Under the pieces are notes generated by a model. That model saw nothing but the letters and a program-made list of their open reading frames with translations, ran no database searches and had not been told where the DNA came from. From NCBI GenBank assembly GCA_036555615.1, contig DATBKZ010000129.1, positions 1-49,823 on the forward strand: a stretch of DNA of 49,823 bases. Direction: 5' to 3'. Positions 25,684 through 35,321 of this stretch are shown piece after piece. Origin of the DNA: SG8-41 sp036555615 (GTDB lineage: Bacteria > Pseudomonadota > Gammaproteobacteria > Burkholderiales > SG8-41). The position numbers were made by a program, and so were the translations under genes. How positions within the stretch are numbered: position 1 is the first letter of the stretch; every line of letters begins with the position of its first letter.

Positions 25684-26805
25684 CTAAACTGCAGCGACGG
25701 CAATCCGGCCGGCGCGCCCGAAACCCGGCCAGACGTGCTCGGGCACGTGCACGTAACCCTCGAAGATGCGCCGCGCGGTGCGCACCAGAGCGGCGCGGCG
25801 CAGTTCCTGCCGCCCGCCGGTGAAGTCAGCGTCGAAGTCGATGACGATCATGCCGGAGGGGTGCTCGATGCGGATCACGCCCTGCGGCGCCGGCGGCAGG
25901 GGCGAGATTTGCGCAGCCACCGTGCCGGGAATGGCGCAGGCCGAGGTGATGCATACCGTGCCGGTCACGGGGTGCGACTTGTGGCAGGTTTCGGGCACGA
26001 AGTAGCGCGAGGCGATGACGCCACCCTTGCGCGGCTTCGCGAGCAGCGCCACCTTCGGTACCACCCGCCCCGCGACGTCACCCATGCCCATCAGCGCGCC
26101 GGCCTTGCGCCGGATCGCCTCCATGTGCCTCATGAACTCCCGGTCCGCATCGAGCTCGACAGCCGGTTCGTGGCCCGTCTTGCCGAAGGCCTCCGCGCGC
26201 ATGAGGACCACCGGCATCGCGATGTCCACGCAGCTCACCTCGATGCCGTCGATGACGTCCAGCGGCTTGCCGGTGGGCAGCATCTTCCTGGTGACCGACC
26301 CGATGGCGCTCTTGAAGTTGAGCTTCACGGGGGCCGCGGTCCCGGGCACGCCGTCGATCGCCGCATCGCCGGAATAGGTAACCTGCGCGCCCGGAGTCTG
26401 CACGATGGAATCGACCAGCGACTGCGTGTTGACGTTGAAGATGCGCACTGTCGTCTCGCCGCTCTGTGCCGGCACGAGTCCCGACTCGATTGCGAACGGC
26501 CCCACCGCCACCAGCATGTTGCCGCAGTTGGGTTTCGTGTCGACGAAGCGCTCGTTGATCTGTACCTGGGCGAAGAGATAATCGACGTCCGCCCCCGGAT
26601 GCTTCGACCTGCTGATGATCGCAACCTTGCTCGTGACCGAATGCGACCCGCCAATGCCGTCCACCTGGATCTCGTGCGGAGAGCCCATGACCGCGAGCAG
26701 CACCGCATCGCGCGTCGGCACGTCGGCGGGCAGGTCGGACGCGTGGAAAAACGGGCCGCGCGAAGTGCCGCCGCGCATGATCACGCAGGGGATTCTTGTC
26801 TGCAT
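25684..26805 (-). CDS. PrpF-family isomerase (4-oxalomesaconate tautomerase-like)
   Basis: The 373-residue protein belongs to the PrpF family, which moves a double bond in unsaturated dicarboxylic or tricarboxylic acids. Seen: CVIMRGGTSRGPFFHASDLP, the catalytic-type Cys in KPNCGNMLVAVGPFA, and CHKSHPVTGTVCITSACA near the end. The N-terminal motif RGGTSRGPFF is shared by 2-methylaconitate isomerase (PrpF) and by GalD-type oxalomesaconate tautomerases. No prpB, prpC or acnD, and no gallate or protocatechuate genes are nearby, so the substrate is undecided. The gene is 22 bp upstream of hpnE. Confidence 0.87.
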   Translation of the reverse strand: MQTRIPCVIMRGGTSRGPFFHASDLPADVPTRDAVLLAVMGSPHEIQVDGIGGSHSVTSKVAIISRSKHPGADVDYLFAQVQINERFVDTKPNCGNMLVAVGPFAIESGLVPAQSGETTVRIFNVNTQSLVDSIVQTPGAQVTYSGDAAIDGVPGTAAPVKLNFKSAIGSVTRKMLPTGKPLDVIDGIEVSCVDIAMPVVLMRAEAFGKTGHEPAVELDADREFMRHMEAIRRKAGALMGMGDVAGRVVPKVALLAKPRKGGVIASRYFVPETCHKSHPVTGTVCITSACAIPGTVAAQISPLPPAPQGVIRIEHPSGMIVIDFDADFTGGRQELRRAALVRTARRIFEGYVHVPEHVWPGFGRAGRIAVAAV

Positions 26806-26852
26806 ACGAAGCCTCCGGGAGTGCTCGCGAAATTATACGGCCACAGGCGTCT

Positions 26853-27608
26853 CTAGAACGCGAAGCGCCTGAGACCGCCATCGACCGGCATCACCGCTCC
26901 CGTGATGTAGCGCGCGACCGGGGAGGCGAGGAAGACGGCGAGGCTGGCGAGCTCTTCCGGTTCGCCATAGCGGCCGGCCGGAATTTCCTCGGCGGACTGC
27001 TTCGCGCGGAACTCCGGGGAATACTTGCGCCGGATCTGCTCGCTCATGATGCGCCCCGGCTGGATGCAGTTGACGGTGATGCCATGCTTGCCGAGTTCCC
27101 GCGACAGGCCCTTCGACCAGGCGTGCACCGCCGCCTTGGCCGGCGTCGCGGCGATGAGTCCTTCGGGTTCCGACTTGCCCGAGATATTAATGATCCGCCC
27201 CCATCCGCGCTCGATCATGCCGGGCACTACGGCATGCGTGAGCTGCCGCACCCGGACGAAGTTGAGGGTCATCGCCTCCAGCCACTTCGATTCCGGCGCA
27301 TCCACCGCCAGCGCCGGCTGGCTGCCGCCGGCGGAGTTCACCAGGATGTCGATCTGGCCGAGGAGCCTTCGTGCCTCGGCTGCGATCCGCACCGGCGCGC
27401 CCTCCGGCATGACGTCGGCCTCGATGATGGCCGGCGCAGGCGCTCCGGCTGCGTTGATCTCGCGCGATAGTTCTTCGAGGAGGTTGCGGCGGCGCGCCAC
27501 GACGCATACCGTTGCGCCCTCAGCCGCGAGACCCGCGGCGATGGCGCGGCCGATGCCCATGCTCGCGCCGGTCACCAGCGCCCTCTTGCCCGTGAGCTGC
27601 AGGTCCAT
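26853..27608 (-). CDS. Short-chain dehydrogenase lacking the catalytic Tyr
   Basis: The 251-residue SDR has the usual cofactor motif TGASMGIG, NSAGG and a C-terminal PVDGG, as in 3-oxoacyl reductase-like proteins. The active-site region reads IINISGKSEPEG then AATPAKAAVHAWSKG: the Ser and Lys are present but the residue four before Lys is Ala, where Tyr is expected (YxxxK). The DNA was checked (codons GCG-ACG-CCG-GCC-AAG). It may bind nucleotide without classical catalysis, or use another residue. It starts ATG at 27608, whose TATG follows the upstream stop with TGATATG, so it is coupled to the FHA gene. Confidence 0.86.
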   Translation of the reverse strand: MDLQLTGKRALVTGASMGIGRAIAAGLAAEGATVCVVARRRNLLEELSREINAAGAPAPAIIEADVMPEGAPVRIAAEARRLLGQIDILVNSAGGSQPALAVDAPESKWLEAMTLNFVRVRQLTHAVVPGMIERGWGRIINISGKSEPEGLIAATPAKAAVHAWSKGLSRELGKHGITVNCIQPGRIMSEQIRRKYSPEFRAKQSAEEIPAGRYGEPEELASLAVFLASPVARYITGAVMPVDGGLRRFAF

Positions 27609-27609
27609 A

Positions 27610-28653
27610 TCACCGCCCGCCTGCGCGCAGCGACTCGTCCCCGATTCCGGATTCGCTCACATCATCGTCGGCAATGGCTCTTCGCCGCGAATCGGCATGC
27701 GCCTGCAAGCGCGCCGCCCGCTCGAAGTAATCCTGAACGCTTGCCGCCTTGCGCACGCGCAACACGGGCGGGTAGAGCTGCTCGCTGATCCCGATGTGAT
27801 TGACGTTGCGCTCCTGGTTGCGGAACTGTATCCAGAGCCCCGCGCCGGTCACGATGGCCGGCAGCAATATCGCGATCACGACGCTGCGTCCGCGGCTGAG
27901 GCCGGACGCATGTGTCAGGTGCCAGTGCAGGGCGACTGCAAACGCGATCGCGCCGATGATGACGTCCCGCGGTTCCGAGGGCGGCAACGAAAATACGTAC
28001 CAGGCGACGTCAAGGAGGTTCACCGTCAGCACATAGGCCGCAACCACGCTGAACAGGATCGCGGTGTGCCAAACCACCCGCCATTCACCCTGCGTGACGC
28101 GCGAAATCAGCGCCCACAGCGAGAGCCACGCCCCGGCGATGAGCAGCGCCGGAATGAATGCGACGACGATCGTGGTTGCCACGTCGCGCGGCGCGTCGAG
28201 CCAGGCCGAATACGCGACATAGGCGGCGCACGCGACCCCGCCTGCTCCCGCGACCCACGACGGCGAGCCGCGCACCGGAGCAATGGCGGCGTGGTCGGGC
28301 TTCTCCAGGGGAAGCGCCTCGTTCGAATAGCGCACGCGCAGCCGCGTCCGCCCGACCTGGAGCAGGCCGTTCGGCACGGGCAGTTGCCGCGCACCCTTGT
28401 GCCGCCGCCCGGCGACGCCAATGCCATTCACGCTGCCAAGGTCCGAAGCGAGTATGGCCCCGTCCGGGGCCACCTCGACCGCGGCATGCAGCGCGGCAGC
28501 ATATGCGTCATCGAGGATCACATCCGCCCGCGGACTGCGCCCGATGGTGACATGGCGTTTCTCCGCGGTGAGCGGCACGCGATCGCGGGTCTGGACGCGG
28601 CCGTGGCTTCCCAGCGTTTCGACGATGACGAACTCGGGCGTCACGGATTCCAT
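27610..28653 (-). CDS. FHA-domain membrane protein
   Basis: The 347-residue protein has an N-terminal forkhead-associated domain (about residues 20-112) with IGRSPRADVILDD, an ALHAAVE segment and DLGSVNGIGVAG; the Gly-Arg, Ser and Asn positions that bind phosphothreonine peptides are kept. Four or five hydrophobic segments follow (about 130-290), then a charged C-terminal tail. It is likely an inner-membrane protein sensing phosphoproteins on the cytoplasmic side. No Ser/Thr kinase gene lies in the window. Start ATG at 28653 overlaps the end of the protease gene by 13 bp, a strong sign that the two are made together. Confidence 0.84.
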   Translation of the reverse strand: MESVTPEFVIVETLGSHGRVQTRDRVPLTAEKRHVTIGRSPRADVILDDAYAAALHAAVEVAPDGAILASDLGSVNGIGVAGRRHKGARQLPVPNGLLQVGRTRLRVRYSNEALPLEKPDHAAIAPVRGSPSWVAGAGGVACAAYVAYSAWLDAPRDVATTIVVAFIPALLIAGAWLSLWALISRVTQGEWRVVWHTAILFSVVAAYVLTVNLLDVAWYVFSLPPSEPRDVIIGAIAFAVALHWHLTHASGLSRGRSVVIAILLPAIVTGAGLWIQFRNQERNVNHIGISEQLYPPVLRVRKAASVQDYFERAARLQAHADSRRRAIADDDVSESGIGDESLRAGGR

Positions 28654-29984
28654 TCCATCGCCTCGACGTAGCGCTGCAAGAACCTCATGCCCCCCTCGAA
28701 CTCGACGCCGTGCATGTCGACATGGCTCACGAAGCCCCGCTGCGACTCGTTCAGGCTCGTCAGGCGCGCGGTGATGTCGTAAAGACCGTCGAGCTTGCGG
28801 TGTCCGCGCACGCAGGTCATCAGGCTCGCGTCGAAACCCTTTAGCTTCACGACGCCGGTCGTGCAGGAGAATGGTCCGACGTACCGGCGCTGGCCGAAGC
28901 CGCCGGTCGCGACCGACAGCTTCGACAGGCGGTGCGCGAATCGCCAGGCGTCCAGCTTGCTGGTCTCGAGCACGTAGTGCTCGAACCTGAGGTCGCCGCT
29001 GTAGAGGCCTTGCTCGACGAACAAGCCCGCCTTGGCGAGGCACCGGACACGCACGACTTGCAGCGGCCGCTCGGGCGCGGGATCGGACGAAGCGCTGCAG
29101 TCGATGAAATGGGCCAGCTTCGCCGGCACGGCATAGCTGGACATGACTTGTGTCGTGAGCGGGCCCTCCAGGGCGCCGATGAGCTCGACGGCATGCTCGC
29201 GCATTTGCACCGCCACCTCGCCTTTGAGCCCGCCCGGAACCGGCCGCAGCGCGCGTTTGACGAGCGCGCGCACATGTGTCGCGGGGACAAGAAAGCTCAC
29301 CAGCTGCTCGAAGCGATACCCTGCGACGTTGACGCCGATCACGGCGGCGCCAGTATTCAAGGCCGGCCCGCCCGACATGCCCGCGTTCAACGCGCCGGAA
29401 TAGTGGATGCGCGGGTCGAATGAATCCTCCACGCGCCCGTTCGAGACCCCCTCGGTAATCGTCAGTCCGACGTCCAGCGGGAAACCGACGGCAAAGGCGC
29501 GATCGCCCTTGTCCGGCACGGTCGTCTCCAGCGGCAGCGGCCGCGGGGCGATGCCTTCCGCGCGCACCACCGCGAGATCATGGCGCACGTCGATCGCCAG
29601 CACCTCGATTGGCCCGGTCTTGCCATCGTGCGTGCGATATTCCAGCCGGTACTTGGTCGGGTAGAGAACCTGCTGGGCGACGACGTGATAATTAGTCAGG
29701 AAGATGCCGCCGCGCGCAACGGCGAATCCGGTGCCGTGAAACGCCTGCGCGGTATTCGATCCGAAGAATCCCTTGATCTGCACCACGGAGGATCGCACCC
29801 GGGACAGGATTTGACGGGCGCTTTCGGATGTGGCGCCGGCCGGTGCCTGGCGCTCCAGGAGCGCGCGCGGCGACGGCGTTTGCGCAAATGCGCCTGCCGC
29901 GGCCAAGACGGCCATTGCGGCCAGCACGCCGCGCGCGACCCCGACCACCCCCGCCACGCACAAGTAGCTGCGAGACACGGTCAT
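28641..29984 (-). CDS. Periplasmic trypsin-like serine protease
   Basis: The 447-residue protein has a signal peptide (MTVSRSYLCVAG, a long Ala-rich core, cleavage after AFA) and a trypsin-like domain with a complete triad: His in FLTNYHVV, Asp in DVRHDLAVV and Ser in AGMSGGPAL. There is no PDZ domain, unlike DegP/HtrA; instead residues about 250-447 form an unknown C-terminal domain with scattered Cys (IDCSAS, VRCLAK, FSCTTG, MTCVRG). The start at 29984 is preferred because GGGGAAG lies 8 bp upstream and the signal peptide begins there; ATG at 30023 overlaps hpnD. It is coupled to the FHA gene. Confidence 0.86.
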   Translation of the reverse strand: MTVSRSYLCVAGVVGVARGVLAAMAVLAAAGAFAQTPSPRALLERQAPAGATSESARQILSRVRSSVVQIKGFFGSNTAQAFHGTGFAVARGGIFLTNYHVVAQQVLYPTKYRLEYRTHDGKTGPIEVLAIDVRHDLAVVRAEGIAPRPLPLETTVPDKGDRAFAVGFPLDVGLTITEGVSNGRVEDSFDPRIHYSGALNAGMSGGPALNTGAAVIGVNVAGYRFEQLVSFLVPATHVRALVKRALRPVPGGLKGEVAVQMREHAVELIGALEGPLTTQVMSSYAVPAKLAHFIDCSASSDPAPERPLQVVRVRCLAKAGLFVEQGLYSGDLRFEHYVLETSKLDAWRFAHRLSKLSVATGGFGQRRYVGPFSCTTGVVKLKGFDASLMTCVRGHRKLDGLYDITARLTSLNESQRGFVSHVDMHGVEFEGGMRFLQRYVEAMEWNP

Positions 29985-30007
29985 CCCGCGCTTCCCCTTG
30001 AACCGCT

Positions 30008-30841
30008 CTAGCCGGCGATCCATGTCTTCCAGGCGATCCAGAGCTTGCGGATCGGGGTCAGTGAGGTGCGGCGCGTAAGAACCCGGCAGCCGTCGCGCTG
30101 AATTTCGTCCAGCAGGGCCCGATAGATCGCCGCCATGACGATGCCGGCGCGCTGGGCGCGGCGGTCGACAGCCGGCAGCTTGCGAAACGCCTCGCCGTAG
30201 TACTCGAGCGCGCGCTCGATCTGGAATTCGATCAGGCGGCGGAAGTTGTCGGTCTCGCGCGATCCGGTGATGTCCGCCACGCTGACGCCAAAGCGCTCGA
30301 TCTCGTCGAGCGGCAGGTAGACGCGGCCGCGGCGCGCGTCCTCGCCGACGTCGCGGATGATATTGGTGAGCTGGAACGCCAGGCCGAGATCGGCCGCGTA
30401 CTCCAGCGTGCGCGAATCCTGATAGCCGAAGATCTCGGCGGACAACAGGCCAACCACTCCCGCCACGCGGTGGCAGTACTGGCGGAGCGCCTCGAAGCTG
30501 GGATAGCGGTCATGCTCGAGATCCATCTGCATGCCATCGATGATTTCTGCGACGCGCGCCTCCGCCAGCTTGAAGCGCGGGGCGACTTCCGCGAGCGCGC
30601 GCGCGACCGGGTGCTGGGGCGTGCCGTGAAATGCCGCGGCGAGCTCCTGCCGCCACCAGGCAAGCGTCGCCCGCGCCGTCGCCGGGTCGGAGCAATCGTC
30701 CACCACGTCGTCCACCTCGCGGCAGAACGCGAAGAGCGCCGTGATCGCGCGGCGCCGCTCCTCCGGCAGGAACAGGAAGCTGTAATAGAAGCTCGACCCG
30801 CTCGCGGCCGCCTTGGACTGGCAGTACTCGTGGGGATCCAT
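30008..30841 (-). CDS. hpnD: Presqualene diphosphate synthase HpnD
   Basis: The 277-residue trans-isoprenyl diphosphate synthase-like enzyme condenses two farnesyl diphosphates to presqualene diphosphate. Both Asp-rich motifs are seen: FCREVDDVVDDCSDP (DXXDD) and NIIRDVGEDARRGRVYLPLD, together with GMQMDLEHDRY, which is typical of HpnD. It begins directly after the hpnC stop (TAGATG), so the two are translationally coupled. Phytoene synthase is related, but the hpnC/hpnE neighbours settle the call. Confidence 0.93.
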   Translation of the reverse strand: MDPHEYCQSKAAASGSSFYYSFLFLPEERRRAITALFAFCREVDDVVDDCSDPATARATLAWWRQELAAAFHGTPQHPVARALAEVAPRFKLAEARVAEIIDGMQMDLEHDRYPSFEALRQYCHRVAGVVGLLSAEIFGYQDSRTLEYAADLGLAFQLTNIIRDVGEDARRGRVYLPLDEIERFGVSVADITGSRETDNFRRLIEFQIERALEYYGEAFRKLPAVDRRAQRAGIVMAAIYRALLDEIQRDGCRVLTRRTSLTPIRKLWIAWKTWIAG

Positions 30842-31657
30842 CTAGCTTCTATAGCCAGCCGAGCGTGCCATGATCAGCAGCCAGTCGTACCATCGCAGGA
30901 CGGGCCGGTGGCGGAACATGTCGCAGCCGGCGCGCTCCAGTTTCTCGAGAATGCGCAGCCCGCCCTGGACCGTGGCGCGGATCTCGAGGCCGATGCGTCC
31001 GGGGAGCGCGTGCCCCAGGGGCTCGCCTGCCTTCAGCATACCGCGCGCGCGCTCGATCTGGGACTGAATGAGGGCTTGCCAGGCCTCGTCGCAGCGCTGC
31101 CCGGCAATGTGGTGCTCGGTGACGCCGTAGCGCCGCATTTCGTCCTGGGGGAGGTAGACGCGGCCCTTCGCATAGTCGATCGCAACATCCTGCCAGAAGT
31201 TCACGAGCTGCAACGCGGAACAGATCGAGTCCGACCACCGTAAGTTCGCCTCGTTCGTGCTGCGAAACAGGTGCAGCAGCAGGCGTCCCACGGGATTCGC
31301 CGACCGCCGGCAATAGTCGAGCACCTCGGTCATGTTCGCGTAGCGCTTCCGGGTGACGTCCTGCGTGAAGGCCGACAGCAGATCGGCGAACGCCGCAATC
31401 GGCAGGTCGTGCTCCCGGATCATCGCGGCGAGCGCTGCGAACCACGGGATGTCGGGGGAAATGCCGTCCTCGATCCTGCGCAGCTGGTCGCGAAATCTCT
31501 CCAGTTGTGCGAGGCGGGCGGCCGCGGAGAGATTCCCCTCGTCAGCAAGATCGTCGGCCTCCCGTGCGAAGCGGTAAATCAGCGCGATCGGACGCCGCAA
31601 TCGAGGGGGCAGAAGGAGGGATGCGACGGGGAAGTTTTCATAGTGGTCGATACCCAT
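30842..31657 (-). CDS. hpnC: Hydroxysqualene synthase HpnC
   Basis: The 271-residue squalene/phytoene-synthase family protein converts presqualene diphosphate to hydroxysqualene. Motifs: NFPVASLLLPPRLR at the start, YRFAREADDLADEGN and LVNFWQDVAIDYAKGRVYLP with a typically altered second Asp motif; EMRRYGVTEHHI matches HpnC proteins. ATG at 31657 is the first gene of the minus-strand block and shares a 104-bp divergent region with tRNA-Leu. Confidence 0.93.
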   Translation of the reverse strand: MGIDHYENFPVASLLLPPRLRRPIALIYRFAREADDLADEGNLSAAARLAQLERFRDQLRRIEDGISPDIPWFAALAAMIREHDLPIAAFADLLSAFTQDVTRKRYANMTEVLDYCRRSANPVGRLLLHLFRSTNEANLRWSDSICSALQLVNFWQDVAIDYAKGRVYLPQDEMRRYGVTEHHIAGQRCDEAWQALIQSQIERARGMLKAGEPLGHALPGRIGLEIRATVQGGLRILEKLERAGCDMFRHRPVLRWYDWLLIMARSAGYRS

Positions 31658-31686
31658 TTGTTGCTGCGCAATATCCTTTACGGATC

Positions 31687-31714
31687 ATGTTATTGCGCGT
31701 CAACGTTAAGACAA
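31687..31714 (-). promoter_or_regulatory. Candidate promoter for hpnC-hpnD
   Basis: On the minus strand TTGTCT (31714-31709) and TAACAT (31692-31687) are 16 bp apart, each matching 4 of 6 sigma-70 consensus bases, about 30 bp before the hpnC start. It lies back to back with the tRNA-Leu promoter region. Confidence 0.3.
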
Positions 31715-31715
31715 C

Positions 31716-31752
31716 TTGAAAGCTTTCGGCGCGCACGTGATTATATTACAAT
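31716..31752 (+). promoter_or_regulatory. Promoter region of tRNA-Leu (and possibly tig-clpP-clpX)
   Basis: TTGAAA (31716-31721) with GATTAT 17 bp later (31739-31744) forms a reasonable sigma-70 promoter; TACAAT (31747-31752) is a better -10 box but has no good -35 partner. The AT-rich stretch ends 9 bp before the tRNA, as expected for a tRNA leader. Confidence 0.45.
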
Positions 31753-31760
31753 CGGAAACT

Positions 31761-31846
<86 letters not shown>

Positions 31847-31963
31847 CGGGAGGGTACGCGTGGTGCGAATCGGCGCCGGTCCATGCGTTCCGCTCATCTT
31901 GAGGCAGTCTCGCGGCGGCTTGCGCCGACGCGGGCAGCCGGACAGATCGTACCAGCAACGGAG

Positions 31964-33271
31964 ATGCAGGCGAACTTGGAAACCTTGAGTGCGCTCGAGC
32001 GGAGATTGAGCGTGTCGCTGCCCGCGACCGACATCGACCACGAGGTCGAGAGCCGGCTGAAGCGCCTGTCGCGCACGGTCAAGCTGCACGGGTTCCGGCC
32101 CGGCAAGGTCCCGCTCAGGGTGGTTGAGCAGCACTATGGCCCGCAGGTCCGCCAGGAAGTGCTCGGCGATGCGATGCAGAGGAGCTTTGGCGAAGCGGTG
32201 CGCCAGCAGAACCTGAGGGTCGCGGGCTATCCCAAGTTCGAGGTCGCGCCCCGGAGCGACGGCGCGGTGGATTTCCAGTACAGCGCCACGTTCGAGATCT
32301 ATCCCGAGGTGACCGTCGGTGACATCTCCGGCAAGGTCATCGAGCGTCCAGTGCAGGAGGTCGGCGAAGCCGAGGTCGACAAGACAATCGAGATCATGCG
32401 CAAGCAACGCGCGCGCTACGAGCCGGTCGAGCGCGCGGCCGAGACCGGCGACCGGGTGACGATCGATTTCCGCGGCACGCTCGACGGCGCCGAATTCACG
32501 GGCTCCAGCGGCAAGGGGCAGCAGGCAGTGCTCGGCGAGGGCCGGTTGCTGCCGGATTTCGAAAGCGGCGTGACCGGCATGAAGCCGGGAGAGACAAAGG
32601 CCTTCGATGTGCGTTTTCCGGGTGACTACCACGGCCGGGAAGTCGCGGGCAAGACCGCGCGCTTCGAGGTCTCCCTGGGCCAGGTGGCGGCGCCGCGGCT
32701 GCCCGAGATCGATGCCGAGTTCGCGAAGAGCCTGGGGATCGCGGACGGAGACCTGACCCGGATGCGCGCCGAGATCCGGGCCAACCTCGAGCGCGAGGTG
32801 AAGGCCAAGCTGAAGAGCCGCCTGCGCGACCAGGTGATGCAGGCGCTCCTCGATGCGACGCGCATCGAGGCACCGCGCTCGCTGGTGCAAGTGGAGATCG
32901 AGCGCCTGCAGGCGGGCGCGCGGCAGGAGCTCGCTGCGCGCGGCGTCAAGGTGACCCAGGAAACGCCGCTGCCGGCGGACCTCTTCGAGCAGCAGGCGCA
33001 GCGCCGCGTGGTGCTCGGGCTGATCCTCGGTGAGCTGGTGAAGATGCACAATCTCGTCCCGAAGCCGGAGCAGGTGCGGCGGCTGGTCGAGGAGCAGGCC
33101 GAGAGCTACGAGCGGCCCGAGGAGGTCGTGAAATGGTTCTATGCGGCGCCCGAGCGGCTGCGCGACATTGAGTCCGCGGCGCTCGAGGACAACGTCGTGG
33201 CCTGGGCGCTCGGCGCCGCCCGCGTGACGGACAAGAAGGTAGATTTCGACGAATTGATGGGGAAACGGTAA
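31964..33271 (+). CDS. tig: Trigger factor
   Basis: The 435-residue ribosome-bound chaperone and prolyl isomerase. The N-terminus MQANLETLSALERRLSVSLP and the ribosome-binding signature GFRPGKVP are as in other betaproteobacterial trigger factors; the FKBP-like domain (about 150-240) starts TGDRVTIDFRGTLDGAEF, and the C-terminal chaperone arms follow. The start at 31964 fits the family N-terminus, though GGAG directly touches the ATG; a GTG-started longer frame runs into tRNA-Leu and is rejected. Stop and clpP start overlap as TAATG. Confidence 0.95.
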   Translation: MQANLETLSALERRLSVSLPATDIDHEVESRLKRLSRTVKLHGFRPGKVPLRVVEQHYGPQVRQEVLGDAMQRSFGEAVRQQNLRVAGYPKFEVAPRSDGAVDFQYSATFEIYPEVTVGDISGKVIERPVQEVGEAEVDKTIEIMRKQRARYEPVERAAETGDRVTIDFRGTLDGAEFTGSSGKGQQAVLGEGRLLPDFESGVTGMKPGETKAFDVRFPGDYHGREVAGKTARFEVSLGQVAAPRLPEIDAEFAKSLGIADGDLTRMRAEIRANLEREVKAKLKSRLRDQVMQALLDATRIEAPRSLVQVEIERLQAGARQELAARGVKVTQETPLPADLFEQQAQRRVVLGLILGELVKMHNLVPKPEQVRRLVEEQAESYERPEEVVKWFYAAPERLRDIESAALEDNVVAWALGAARVTDKKVDFDELMGKR

Positions 33272-33894
33272 TGGCGAACTACAGCGAACCGCGGGGTCTG
33301 GGCCTGATCCCGATGGTGATCGAGCAAAGCGGGCGCGGGGAGCGCGCCTATGACATCTATTCGCGTCTGCTGAAGGAGCGCGTGGTGTTCCTGGTGGGGC
33401 CGGTGACGGAGACGACCGCCAACCTGATCGTGGCGCAGCTGCTGTTCCTCGAGTCGGAGAATCCGGACAAGGACATATCGTTCTACATCAACTCCCCCGG
33501 GGGCTCGGTGTCCGACGGGCTGGCGATCTACGACACCATGCAGTTCGTCAAGCCCAATGTCTCCACGCTGTGCATCGGGCAGGCGGCAAGCATGGGCGCG
33601 CTGCTGCTCGCGGCCGGCAGCAAGGGCAAGCGTTTCTGCCTGCCGAACTCGCGGGTCATGATCCACCAGCCCATGGGGGGATTCCAGGGACAGGCCTCCG
33701 ACGTGGAGATTCACGCGCGCGAGATCCTCAATCGCAAGGCGAAGCTGAACGAGATATTCGCGCGGCACACCGGGCAGGACCTGAAGACCGTCGAGCGGGA
33801 TACCGACCGCGACAACTTCCTCTCCGCCGAGCAGGCGCAGAGCTACGGGATCGTCGACCGGGTCCTCGTGAGCCGGGCCGAGAGCGTAAAATGA
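33271..33894 (+). CDS. clpP: ATP-dependent Clp protease proteolytic subunit
   Basis: The 207-residue serine protease subunit forms the tetradecameric chamber used with ClpX or ClpA. The triad is seen: Ser107 in GQAASMGALLL, His132 in MIHQPMGG and Asp in ERDTDRDNF. FYINSPGGSVSDGLAIYDTM is the family hallmark. It overlaps tig by one base (TAATG) and precedes clpX by 23 bp. Confidence 0.97.
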   Translation: MANYSEPRGLGLIPMVIEQSGRGERAYDIYSRLLKERVVFLVGPVTETTANLIVAQLLFLESENPDKDISFYINSPGGSVSDGLAIYDTMQFVKPNVSTLCIGQAASMGALLLAAGSKGKRFCLPNSRVMIHQPMGGFQGQASDVEIHAREILNRKAKLNEIFARHTGQDLKTVERDTDRDNFLSAEQAQSYGIVDRVLVSRAESVK

Positions 33895-33917
33895 GTGGGC
33901 AACCCCGGGGATGATCC

Positions 33918-35186
<1,269 letters not shown>

Positions 35187-35243
35187 CGTGCGTGACCGCC
35201 GGCGCCCCGGGAAAGCGGTTTGGAATCAGGGTGCTGGGTCGTG

Positions 35244-35269
35244 CTTGAATTTCCGGGGATTTTCCCCAT
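35244..35269 (+). promoter_or_regulatory. Heat-shock (sigma-32) promoter of lon
   Basis: CTTGAA (35244-35249), 14-bp spacer, CCCCAT (35264-35269) followed by CT. Both boxes match the sigma-32 consensus CTTGAA-N12-16-CCCCAT completely. It lies 52 bp before the lon start, in the 135-bp gap after clpX, so lon should be induced by heat or misfolded protein independently of clpPX. Confidence 0.85.
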
Positions 35270-35321
35270 CTTCAGATAGTCAAACTTGATCGAGACAGTC
35301 CTACAGAACGGGTGATCCGCG

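Noticed and set aside
25684..26805. Methylcitrate cycle gene prpF
   Set aside because: Only the family is certain: no prpB, prpC or acnD lies nearby, so the specific symbol was not used.
30008..31657. Phytoene synthase / carotenoid genes
   Set aside because: The pair of synthase-like genes with an HpnE-type desaturase and their motifs match HpnC and HpnD; no crtI, crtY or similar genes are present.
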